From Saturnia japonica (Eukaryota; Arthropoda; Insecta; Lepidoptera; Saturniidae): 64,000 bases of DNA. The notes beneath the pieces were generated by a model. That model saw only the letters and a program-made list of their open reading frames with translations, was not told the DNA's origin and ran no database searches. Shown here one piece after another: positions 35,661 to 47,200 of the stretch. Where the stretch lies: positions 16,864,001 to 16,928,000 of the forward strand of contig CM065322.1 of assembly GCA_033032175.1 (NCBI GenBank). The letters run 5' to 3'. A program made the translations under genes and the position numbers. How positions within the stretch are numbered: the stretch's first letter is position 1; each line of letters begins with the position of its first letter.

Positions 35661-35706
35661 GAAATAATTTAAATTTTATAGACTGTATGTCGTGGTTTTT
35701 AAAACT

Positions 35707-36703
35707 CTACAAGACGTGTATTCGACCAATTTTGACATACAGTTGCGCCGTGTTCGCACATATGTCCGAGTCGAGTTTCAAACGGTTACAATCGATACAG
35801 AATAGGTTCCTCTATCGTCTCACCGGGGCCCCGTGGTATGTTCGAAGCGTAGATCTCCATAGAGATATGGAGCTTCCTTCGATACATGCCTACGTTAAAC
35901 AGCTCTCCCGTTCGTATTTCGACACCGCGTCGAACCACGCGAATCCGTTAATAAAAACAGCCGCCACTTATGTTCCGGCACCCACGGACATCCGGTGCAA
36001 ACGCCGGCCGCGCAATATTTTTATTGATCCCGACGATCACATCGAAAATTCGAATAAATATTACACATCCGTCTCTCCAAACAGAGCGTGCCAGCGCCCA
36101 CGCCCGCGTAACCACCGTTCTCTCCGCAGAGGGCGGGCGGTCAATTTCGCTCCAGCACACCCGTCACGTCCACCCTCTCCCTCGGTAACCCAAGCCTAGG
36201 TCCATTCCTCGGGGTGAAACCCTTGGGTCAGGCAACCGCCCGCGCGATACAAGTGACACTGTACGTGCATCACTTAGCTACCTACATACAACACTACACA
36301 CGTATGAACATACACACGTGCACACCACACAGGTACATAGGTTCTGTGAGGGACCTTTTTTTTTCTTTTTTTACGCTAGTTAGTTAGCGCTAGTTAGTGT
36401 AGAAACATTCCGATTATTGAATACACATACGCACGGTTCCTTCCTTCCTCCCAGGAGGAAGGGAACGTGCCTATGTGTATATTTAGTTAGCTCGAATCGT
36501 AGGTGTAGGGATTCGAATAGATCGCGACCTATTTGCGAACGCGACGACCGCCCGAGCCGAGGTCCGGCCACTTTGGCACCCTCGTGCGAGTCGTCCACAA
36601 AACTTTCGCGGCTGAGTGCCCTCTGCGCTCGCCCCCAAGTCCGGTGAAGCTGTAAAAGCCGCAGCGGCTTTAGGGCCCCTAAGGCTAACAGTGTAGTCAG
36701 TTC
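35707..36703 (+). mobile_element. Jockey-type LINE, 5'-truncated 3' end
   Basis: The plus strand codes the last about 160 residues of a Jockey-clade reverse transcriptase ORF: KTCIRPILTYSCAVFAH, SIQNRFLYRLTGAPWYVRS, DLHRDMELPSIHAYVKQLS, then a basic Pro/Arg-rich end stopping at 36197-36199. A 3' UTR of about 500 bp follows, ending near CCTAAGGCTAACAGTGTAGT. TTTTAAAACT occurs at both ends (35697-35706 and 36704-36713) and may be the target duplication. No poly(A) tail is left. Confidence 0.8.
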
Positions 36704-36713
36704 TTTTAAAACT

Positions 36714-36975
36714 TCCTCATTAGCCTAGTGGTCCTAAGTGCGACTACTATACTCGAGATCCTGGCTTCGATTCCCAGGGCGCGCAAAGTGTTATTGGGGT
36801 TTTCTATGAAATTCTCAGTAGCAGCTTGGAGTTTGGCTTTGTGCTTCATTAAAATAAGCTCGTCCTCGGTAAGAAATAAAAAAATCGGATTCGTTTTTCG
36901 GAAGATCCTTTTATTTATTCCGTGGGGGTGGTAGGGTCCGACTGGTCGTGACCACCATGCATATAGTGAAAAATC
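36714..36975 (+). repeat. tRNA-derived SINE
   Basis: A-box-like TTAGCCTAGTGGTCCTAAGT and B-box-like CTGGCTTCGATTCCCAGG, then TTATTGGGGTTTTCTATGAA and the TCTCAGTAGCAGC body also seen at 34960. It sits immediately after the Jockey fragment. Confidence 0.65.
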
Positions 36976-37019
36976 CATAATAGTTATTTACTAAAGCGCA
37001 TCTCGATTTAATTTCATTT

Positions 37020-37285
37020 GACTATTTAGGCAGGCCGGCATCACAGTAGCGGCTGGCGATGGATTGTTGAAGGAAATATCAAGATAAAACCATAGCTTAG
37101 TCACGGCGGGCATTTTCTGAAGCCCACCTGGTTAACTACCATCCTCTAGTTAAAAATCTGTCTCAACGCCCCTATGTACCGGCAGCTGCACTTAAAAATC
37201 AAGTCTTCCACTAGACTTAGCGTGATACCATCTGGGTCACATCGTCATTTAAAATCATGTGAGATTGTGGTTATAACGCTAAAAT
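37020..37285 (-). repeat. dispersed repeat family D copy
   Basis: CCCACCTGGTTAACTACCAT is the reverse of the ATGGTAGTTAGCCAGGCGGG type motif at 53015. CACATCGTCATTTAA...GAGATTGTGGTTAT matches 34290-34320. Confidence 0.45.
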
Positions 37286-37294
37286 CTTTAATGA

Positions 37295-37640
37295 ATTTGA
37301 AACAACTAGCGATCGCCCTAAGGTTAAAATTCGACCAACGACTTTTTGATCATAGACTCTTTTCTTTTTGACATTTACAGTATTCTTAAACAATGAGTAT
37401 TATCTACATCACTTACTGTCAGTTTTCGTTGAGTGACATTGTCAATATTTCAGGGGGTCTAAGTTCAATGGCATTGGTCAGGTTAGGACTCGCAGTATTA
37501 ATTAATTTAATTTAATATAATTGGTAACAGATATTATAGATACATTTTAGCTTTCTTCACTCCTTCTCCATATAAACTTTAACCATGCCAAATCTCACAG
37601 TCTTCCGTGCACGCAATGCGCTTAAAAAGGTATCGAAAGT
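37295..37640 (-). repeat. dispersed repeat family G, copy 2
   Basis: Reverse-orientation partner of 4693-5036: GGTTAAAATTCGACCAACGACTTTTT at the left, AACCATGCCAAATCTCACAG at the right. Confidence 0.65.
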
Positions 37641-37644
37641 TTTT

Positions 37645-38275
37645 GCTTCACGTACTAATAACATGATAATAATAATGACATTACTGGAGTCTGACCCGCG
37701 TCTCTGACGCATGAGAATAATTATGGCTCGCGATTTGCGACCCTCCGGAATGACAGTCTTCGCTCGTTACTTCATTCCATTCTTTAATTTTGCATCGTAG
37801 AGCGTGCACAACATGATTTATTTTTTGTGTGTTATTTGTATCTGTAAGTATTTTAATTTAGTTAATTTTTTTTTTACAATTTTTTTTTTGTTGTGTTATC
37901 CCAATCTTAAAGTAGCCGTTTCACATAATTTATTTCAGCATAAAGGTGGATTGTTAAGTGAATGATAGACGGCCGTTTTCAATAACCTATCTATCCGTTG
38001 TTTTATTTACTAAAGATAGACAAATATAACCCTTTGTCCATACTTTTTTTCAATAACCTATCAATGGATAGCTGGAATAGTTAAGAGGGAAGCCGATATC
38101 CGTCTTCAGTTAAAGATAGTACTTAAATATTATAAATTTGTACCAATCGGGGATAGTAAACTCAGATATGTTTTTGAAAACAGCTGATAGTGATGTCTAG
38201 AAATAATTCTTTTATGTACACGTTTTTTTTCAAGTTCGAGTTTATTTTCTCGTTTATAGGTTTATAAGCTTGCTC
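37645..38275. other. intergenic with a possible MITE
   Basis: TTTTCAATAACCTATC appears twice (about 37975 and 38048) within an AT-rich block, perhaps the end of a small inverted-repeat element. Borders could not be fixed. Confidence 0.3.
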
Positions 38276-38279
38276 ACAA

Positions 38280-38400
38280 GCGCACGCTGCCGGAAACCGT
38301 CTATAAGTGCTTGGCGACAGATTTTTTTTACTTGAGGGTGGTAGCTAGCCAGGCGGGTTTTACAAAATAACGTACCGCTATGCAAAACAGGCAATATTGT
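38280..38400 (+). repeat. dispersed repeat family D fragment
   Basis: GGGTGGTAGCTAGCCAGGCG is shared with 53210-53230, and AAGTGCTTGGCGAC with 34225 in reverse. Confidence 0.5.
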
Positions 38401-38404
38401 GATT

Positions 38405-39735
38405 AAAATTTAAATCATTTTGTTAATTTGAAAATTTAGATATATGTAGGTAAATATTTTATGAAAATAAATATACTAGTGGTGCCCTCATTTTTACTTA
38501 TTTAAATAGAGATTATCAAAAGCTTGTCAATAGAGTAATTACAAATTCACCAAAATCGGTTGAGGATTAATAAAAAAAATCGATTTCTTTAAGTATTATT
38601 GACGAATTTTATAACTTATCAATTATGGAATGATGTTTAATACTTTATATGAATTGAATGATTGTTCCAACTTTGTTGTGAAATATTTGTATCTGTCGAG
38701 TTATTATTGAAAAATTATATATATCTATCTCAATATAATTACCTTGTTGGACAATGATTGCTTAAATAAGTAATAAAATGGCAAAAAGAACATTATGAAT
38801 TTAAACGAAACATAGATTCAATTTACGTATTTTGTTTTATTCATTAGGTACTTCATACTGAAGGTCATTTCTTAATTCGTTTTTTTTTTCATATTCATTA
38901 CGTACTTATAATATAATAAGATATAGACATGTTATTTACAGAATTAACATGTTTTTTTTTTAAATTATGGAGAACCCTTCATAAAATTATATATGTGGTA
39001 CAAGGGGGGTTCAAATAACAATTGATAGGTTGAGATACCCAAGCCAACCTCACCTGAACGTGGTGTAGGTACCTTGCTGGGTAACGAACGAGGAGATAGT
39101 AATAGCGAGGTGGAAGGGATGTACAGTCTTAATGGATCGCCACCAACAAGCACATGGTGAAAAGCTCGACATAATTGTTTGCTTATGCGCATCGCGTTCC
39201 GGGATCAGTCAGTGTATAATATACAGTTTTTATGTACTTTTTGACCTCACGGTAGTTACTATTGTGTTTGGATTGTAGGTACTGTGCACATCAGGCACGG
39301 TTGTCACTTTGCCGGGCTACTGTATAATGGGATTGTAGTAAGCCTTACAAACAGTTGAAGTAAAACTGAAAAATGTAAAATTTAAACAATAAATTAAACA
39401 ATTAAATTTTAACGTGCCCAAAGAAGATTCGGTTCAAAAATTTGTTTGTGCTCGCGGGTAATTTTCCGCGCTCCCTTCACCATCGAGGTCATTGAAAAGT
39501 CATACACCAATGTAAAAAATAATTGTTTGCTTGGTACAAATGTATCGAAGATTGCGATTAATTTACAAATTAATGCAAGTAAAGTAATTTCGCAATTATT
39601 ACATATTATACAGGGAATGGCTTTCGTCTGATTTGTGAAACATATTTCTACTTGTTTATAACCAGTATGTTACGCAAACGTTAAACTTGTGAGATGTAAT
39701 TTTACAATTATCGCAAAATGCATGTTGCAAAAGTG
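38405..39735. other. intergenic with one GC-richer block
   Basis: About 39000-39230 is less AT-rich than its flanks and open for 75 residues on the minus strand, but the translation is compositionally odd and unmatched. I do not call a gene. Confidence 0.3.
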
Positions 39736-40039
39736 CACAAGAATCTCGACAAACTTCGAGGTGGTAGCACAGTTACACCTGTTTCTGCCACAAAGGTCAT
39801 CATAGGGACATACGTGAATGATAGCCATGTCTGGAAACCTACCTACTTAATTATATAAATAAAATGATTGATATATGCCGTTGTGTGCGAATCACGCAAG
39901 AATTACTGGATAGATTTTGATAATTGTTTTTTTATCCTTAGATAATTATCTGTTTGGTCCTGATTAAAAAAAAATCACCATATTTTCATTTACAATAATT
40001 ATGTAGTTAATACGTGTAGAGCCGCGTGCACAGCTATAT

Positions 40040-40610
40040 CTATACATATTATAAAATAAAGTCTCCCATCGCGTCTGTCTGTCTGAACGCGATTAATTCA
40101 AAAACTACGAAAACTACTACTACGACGAATCTTCAAAAGGTTTTCATCAATAGACGGAGTAATTTTTGAGGAAACTTTAAGTGTATTATATTTAATTAAG
40201 GTTTTATGTAAATTTGCTGAAATATGATTATGAATGTTGAAAATGTCGGAAAAAATCATGCCGCGACTGAGAAGCTTTACTGGCGTGCGCCAAGTAAACC
40301 AATAATGTTATAATATGTACTACAGTACATTGGTTTACACGACAACAAAAAATGTAGGCTTCTACTGTTATATAAATGTGAAATTTTACAATTTAAATGT
40401 GAAAATTTGTATGTTTCAATACGTTACTCAATCAAGCAAAATCGGCTGAACGAATCTGGATGAAATTTAACTCACATGTAACTTGTTGTTAACCTGGATT
40501 AACACATAGGATAACTTTACCCACGTAATTGACATATTTTTCCTTTCTCTCTGGACTCAATTCTGAAGTTCACGCACATGGAGTCGTGCAGAAGCTAGTA
40601 ATGACTGTAA
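40040..40610 (+). repeat. dispersed repeat family F and relatives
   Basis: CGCGTCTGTCTGTCTGAACGCG at 40070 and ACTCAATCAAGCAAAATCGG at 40428 are degenerate copies of a repeat also found at 19900. Confidence 0.45.
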
Positions 40611-40624
40611 ACAATATTTACAAA

Positions 40625-40985
40625 GTAAAAAAAATATAAACCCGATCGAGTTTCTTACTGGTTCTTCTCGGTGACTGGAATGCATTATAAGGGCCTAAAT
40701 CGAATGAATCGTTTTTGATTTTGAAAGCAGTAGTGTTCCGCGCCGAAGGGTGTTTGGCAACAGCTATTATTTATCGACTGCGGTCCTTTTGCGGTTGGTT
40801 AATCATGGCTGCAGAGCCTGGTAGGTAGGGTACGGAGATTTTTTTTAGAAGTATCTCTTTACTTGGGGTAGAAGATCGCAGACATGACCTTATGTTGTGT
40901 TCCTGGGGTGAGTAGGGTTTCCAGAGCTCCTTGGGATAGGGGTTCAAGGACGGCAAAACACTAGTGGTACATCTCGTGTGAAAAA
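40625..40985 (-). repeat. dispersed repeat family B copy plus flanking repeat
   Basis: GGTTTCCAGAGCTCCTTGGGAT at 40916 is the reverse of the family B motif. The left part (ACCCGATCGAGTTTCTTACT) matches the repeat next to copia at 13310. Confidence 0.6.
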
Positions 40986-41214
40986 ACAAAAACAGATTGC
41001 AGTGAAATTACTGTCAGGTAGACTGCATAAAGTAATGCATTATATGCTAAGATGTTTTTATAAGTGTATATGCGTTACCCACGTTCTATTTTAATCTAAT
41101 CTAATACTAAAGTCAGGTAATTGCCCGACATTCTTTCAGTCACATGTTATCCATTGTCGTGATTGCACGTCACTACAGGTCAGAATATATATTCATTTCT
41201 TTCTAACAACAAAA

Positions 41215-41250
41215 ATGGCATATAAACTTTTCATATTCTTTCTTTTTTCT
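41215..41250 (+). CDS. lipase exon 1, signal peptide
   Basis: ATG then a basic and hydrophobic run MAYKLFIFFLFS. The GT that follows (TCT|GTATAA) leaves phase 0, but exon 2 needs phase 1. One extra G before GTATAA would repair it and give a natural signal peptide ending in IISC. Confidence 0.6.
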
Positions 41251-44200
41251 GTATAACTGCATTACCCATAGTTTCTATGTAGAAATAAATTGCGCTGATT
41301 TTAGTGCAATGTGTTGGTGTATGACACGTCTATATAAAAAATGTAATTTATTATATGTAAATTATTTTCAGTAATAATATCGTGCGATTGTCAGAGAGAT
41401 GCTGTTCTTCCATTGACGTTTGATAGCTTCAGTACGATACTCAGGTCAACGCTAAATGGTATGTGCATTATTTGGCAAACGATCCTCTTAATTGGAAGCT
41501 GTACTGTACTTCTGTTTGTATGTTAGAGCAAGTCTTTTAATTCCACACGATCATTTAAGTGCAAAATAAGCATAACTTGTATTATGGTAACTAAACAGGT
41601 AAACATATGTATGTTATTTAACATTCAGATATACAACCGACAATTATGCTCATCTCAGAGTCAGTCATGTTTGGTGATGGAACCCTCAACCCACAACGGC
41701 ACAAGTCAACTAAAACCGTCTAGACTTTTTGATGGCATCACCACATGAACAATTTTAGACAAAGTTTCACTTTACTATACTTATGGTATTTCTAAATCAA
41801 CAAATTTAAAGGAAAACACAAAATAACTTATCAAAAACAAAAGTTTCTTAAAATAAAACGAAATTAGAATAATAATAATAATTTAATGGAAGCTTCAATC
41901 ATCAACCATCGATAATTATAGCTAGATTAGTGAAGACTGTGTCGCGGCCAATGGCGGCCACTTCCAGCCAATATAACAGTGAGGTCCGCGTTCCCTAATA
42001 TAATGGAAAATACAACAAACAATTTCCATTTTTCCAATGAGCAATATTTATAGTTGTAGAGTATAATGAGTGTATATTTGTGTGTGTACAGTGTATGTTT
42101 ATGTGTGTATTGTCGATATACATGGAGAGTTGTCGCCAAATAGTTCATAAATTGTACTAGTTTTTGAGGGAAGCCTGTTTATATTTAAATGTCATAACAA
42201 AGTCGTAATGAACTTGAATGCAACCTTGGAACAAAAATGTTGACCCTGGCGAATGCACCTGCGACGGTAATATAAAAAAAAACATAATAATTATACAGAT
42301 ACACTTACATTTATTTATTTATTATGGCTCAACAACAGAAACCAAACTAAAACACAAAATACACATTAACAATAGTAACTTATAGAACTAAATTTGCTTT
42401 CCTATTATAGTTGGGTACAACATTTAATTTTACAAACAAAATACAAAGAATAAAGAAAATAATAAAAAAAAATACAAAATAATTCAATTAATTATATTAG
42501 AAAAACTACATAAAGTTTTAGCGCATAAATAGCTTCTCTAAATAAAATCAAAAGATTAATCAGATGATTGAAAACTACTGCTTATATTTCTATCAAATAT
42601 GTCCAAAACCCTGGCATTATCATTGTATTCTCTGCACATTCTGTATAACGGATTATAGTATGAGACATTATTTGAGCAATATGGAACGTGGAAGATACTT
42701 TGATTCCGGTTTACTCTTGTGGTTATCGATAGTTGGCTTAACAACTCTGTTGTATCCCATTTGGCATTGATTATTTTATGTAGAATAGAATATGAGCTAA
42801 AGCTACGTCTGGATGACAGTGTTTTGATACCAAAGTGATTTAGCCTAGTTTCATATGAAGGTAGTTTACGCCTCAGTCCACATTTTGATGCTAAATAACG
42901 TACAAAACGTCTTTGGATAGCTTCGATCCTGTCATTGTGTATGTGATAGTATGGATTCCATACCACCGAACAATACTCCAGGATGCTTCTAACCAATGTC
43001 ATAAACAAAGTTATTAATGTAGCAGGATCTTTAAATGGTCTTGACATTCTAAATATAAAACCCATAACTTTGTTAGCTTTGGATGTGATGTAGTCATAGT
43101 GGTACGTATAGGCTAGTTTTGAATCAAACAATACACCAAGATCCTTTACTGTATTCTGACGCTGTAACAATGTATTGTTTATTTTATATGGATACACTAT
43201 TGGAGACCGTTTTTTCGTAAAAGTAATCAAATTACACTTTTGAATATTTAATGTCATGTTATTTCGAGTACACCAAAGATGCAAATGATTAATGTCATTT
43301 TGTAAATCAATACAATCTTCATATGATAGAATATTATGGTAGACCTTTAAATCATCAGCGTATGCTAGACATTTAGTTTTGAATGAGTTTATAAGGTCAT
43401 TAATAAATAAAACAAATAAGAGTGGCCCCAAATTAGATCCTTGTGGTATTCCTGATTTTGCTTCAAATGGAGTAGAGTCATAGCCATATACTGCAACCAG
43501 TTGCGTTCTATTTGATAGATACGAAGCTAACCAGCGCAATAGCGATCCATGTATGCCAATGTGATAAGCTTTGCGGCAAAGTATTGAGTGATCAACTGTA
43601 TCGAAGGCTTTAGCAAAGTCAACATAAATCGAATCTATCTGTGTGCATGCATTAAATGCAGAGCTTAAATGGTGAGTGTAAGTTAACAGATTAGTAGTTG
43701 TTGATCTCCCTGTAACAAAGCCGTGCTGTCTTTCAGTGATAATATGTTTTAGATGATAATTAATTTGCTTATAAATTATGCTTTCGAAAATTTTTGCGAA
43801 GCAGCTAAGGACGCTAATTGGTCTGTAGTTTGTCACATCCATTCTGTTTCCTGATTTATATATGGGGACGATCTTGGCTAATTTCCATAGTTCCGGAAAT
43901 TTGCCTTCATTAATACTTTTTCTGAAGAGCAGAACCAGTGGTTCTTTCAGATAAGTTGCGCAATTGCGAATCATAATTGGCGGAATACCATCTGGCCCCG
44001 CTCCTTTGTTAATATCAATAGACTTAAGGGCCAATTCCACATCACTATCAGTTATATTAATTGAAGCAATACAGTTAGACGATTCTGGAAAATCAGGACT
44101 ATACGCATGGAAAGAACTAGTATTATAGACAGTTGCAAAGTAATTTGCAAACAGATCAGCTATACTTTTACCATTCTCAGCAACCATGTTCTTATAAAAC

Positions 44201-47200
44201 ATTTTTTTTGGTAAATCATTAGTAGATCTCTTAGATTTCGTATAGTTCCAAAACGCCTTAACATCTGTTTTTAAATTTTGTTCTATTCTATTAATATAAG
44301 ATTTGAAACACGAATCAAATAAAGTTTTTACTCTAGGTCTAAGCATAATATATGTGTCATAATCACGTGGGTTACCGAAACGCTTATACTTATGATGAAA
44401 TTTGTCTTTTTCCTTAATTACTTTTATTAACGATTGCGAAAACCATACCGGCCATCCATTTTTTGACTTAGATTTAGGTGTGTATCTTTCAATGATTTCC
44501 CAAAGATGGTTGTAAAAGGTGTGCAAGAAATCATCCACATTATATTCGCTGTATAGGATCCAGGAGATCTCTGAAAGTTCTTTATTACAAGCATCGAAAT
44601 CGGTTCCTCGAAATCTGTACCTAGTATTATCATTTTCTTTCAATGATTTTTGTCTAGTAAAAGTTAATATTACGTCTAGAGGGGGATGGTGAATGTCAAG
44701 CCGGCTTAATCTTTGTGTTTCTAAGACTTTAACTGACATTATTGGACTGTGAATAATGAGATCTAGTGTTCTTCCAAGATTATTACGAATTAGATTTGAT
44801 TGGATTAAATCAGATCTATCCATAAAATCAAAGAGAGCCCTGGCCTTATTATTTGTTGTTGATATCGGTCTATTATTCCAGTTAATTTCAGGTAAGTTGA
44901 AGTCACCCAATATGAGTGTTTGAGTAGGAAATGCCAAAAAAGTGCGTTCAGCAGTATCAATGAAATCTGTATAATGTTCATACGTCAAATATGAGGGTAA
45001 ATAGACTGTGCATATATTAAATGTAAACGTATTTATGCGCAATGTAACCCAAACATCTTCTGTAGAAGAGTGTAGATGGGTGTTATCAACACATGACAAA
45101 GATTTTTTAACTGCAATTAATACCCCTCCACCATGCTTTTTGTTATACTTTGTCATAAATTTATTAGTTCGGTCTTTACGGTAAACGGAATATCTTTCAT
45201 CAAATAATTCACTAGAAGATACAGAGTTGTCAAGCCAAGTCTCACACAGACATATTACATCGTAATTATTCATTATGAAAGCATTATAAATGTCTATTGT
45301 TTTCGTTCTCATTCCTCTAATATTCTGATAGTATAAAGTTAGCATCTCCATAGATATAGTAATATCAAGTACATAGAATTATACAATTGATTTATTAAAG
45401 ATGAAAAAGAAGACATACAATTTATCAACAATAAAGTAAGCAATATCAACACAATGTGTTTAGGACATGCTGGTTTTTAACATGGACGAAAGGAGATGTT
45501 TCATCTTTACGCATAAATATACGTGAGTTGCGCACCCAAACGAATTTATATTTTATCTCTTTCGACTTCGCTCTTGCCGCCGCATGCAACATTAAAATAA
45601 GATTAGGTACCTTACGAATAATTATATGAACCTTTATCTCTTGTTAATGTCTAATGTGTCTTATATTCTTGAACATTTTATTTTTCAGTTCCCAACGGCC
45701 GATCTATAAAACTAAGCAATATCTTAATTCGATTTTATGGGTAAGATTTTTAAATCAATTACATATTAGTTTATTAAATACAATATAGAGGATTTCTCGA
45801 AGGTAAAAATGAAATTCTTGTTGGGTCGCTGATGAAAGGCAACCCACTTGTCCATAGTGCCTGATCCAACAACAGCAGACTTCTTGATGCACTGTGGCTC
45901 AGAGTCATCTTAGGATAAGAAGTTCCGAGTCTAACAACGAAATCCTGTTTACGACGAATAAAAATTATATTCTAAAGCGTATTTTTAAGACAGGCAGAAA
46001 AACGGACAATGAGCTTTGCGCCAGCCGCAGGGGTTATAAATCTATTTTGGTATGGTTTAATTTTTATAAAAAAGTTAATATCAATGTCGAAAATAATATT
46101 TTATATTATTCATTATAATTGCATTCGTGCATGATGTTGTGATTTCTTTTCTGTGTCCTAAGTTTACGATGAAAAAAGAAGTGAAAAAAGCGTGTTTAGC
46201 GTATCCCTAAGAACAATTTACATTTATTTATCTTCAGTCAATCAGTTTCACTCTCGTTCTCTGATGACTAATACGTGGAAGAGTCATTTACATAATACAA
46301 AATTGAAACAACAACGAATAAACAGAATCACAACTGAAAACAGGTTTGCGTAATAACCAGGTCGCCCACCCCACCCTATTTTTTTTTTTCGATTTGACTT
46401 TACTGTTAGCTTGAGGGACACTATCTGAAAACAGAGCCGCTGATGGTTTTTAGAGCTTTACCGGGCTTGGGGGCGAGCTCATAAGGCACTCAGCCGCGAA
46501 AGCACAAGCGCGCAAGGGTGCTAAAGTGGCCGGACCTCGTCTTGGGCTGTTGCCGCGATTGCAAAGACGTCGCGATCTGACTAATTCCCTATCCGTAAAA
46601 TTCGAATTTAACTAACATAATATACACATATCCATATCTCTGCCTCTTGGGAGGAAGGAAGGAACATTGTATATGTATTTAGTGTGATTCCACCCCTGTA
46701 CCACGAACGCGTTGCTAAGTGTTGTTTTAAAATAAATGTATGAAGAGCGATGGGTATCGTTTTCTATCGACGCAAACATAATACCATGTGTCATTGTCCG
46801 TTTTTTCCTAGTTTAGGTACCTAGCTGATATAAAAAAAAGTAAACTGAAGACCCTTTTAATTTAATAACAATGAAGGTCACTTGTACACATTTATTGTTC
46901 AATTTAAGTACTTTATTATATACTAGCGGTGACGTGCGGTTCCTCACGCGTTTTTTACGGAGTAATTAGTTTCTGAACCTATATTTTTTACCCCCGAAGC
47001 ATTTATTCTTTTATTCAATCTTTATAGTTATATGTTTAATAGCTGTACCCGCGACCGTCGATCGAGTACACGCGCGAATCGTGCTACTCCCGCTCCCGTT
47101 TATATGCTTATTGTGGGTGATCCCTTGAAGATAGACATATGCTCTCGCTGACTTTTTTGTAGGTCTTTTTAATATCTAAAATTATGTAGTACATTCATTT

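Noticed and set aside
38965..39192. 75-residue frame on the minus strand in a GC-richer block
   Set aside because: Proline/serine-rich translation without homology or splice context; left as unexplained sequence.
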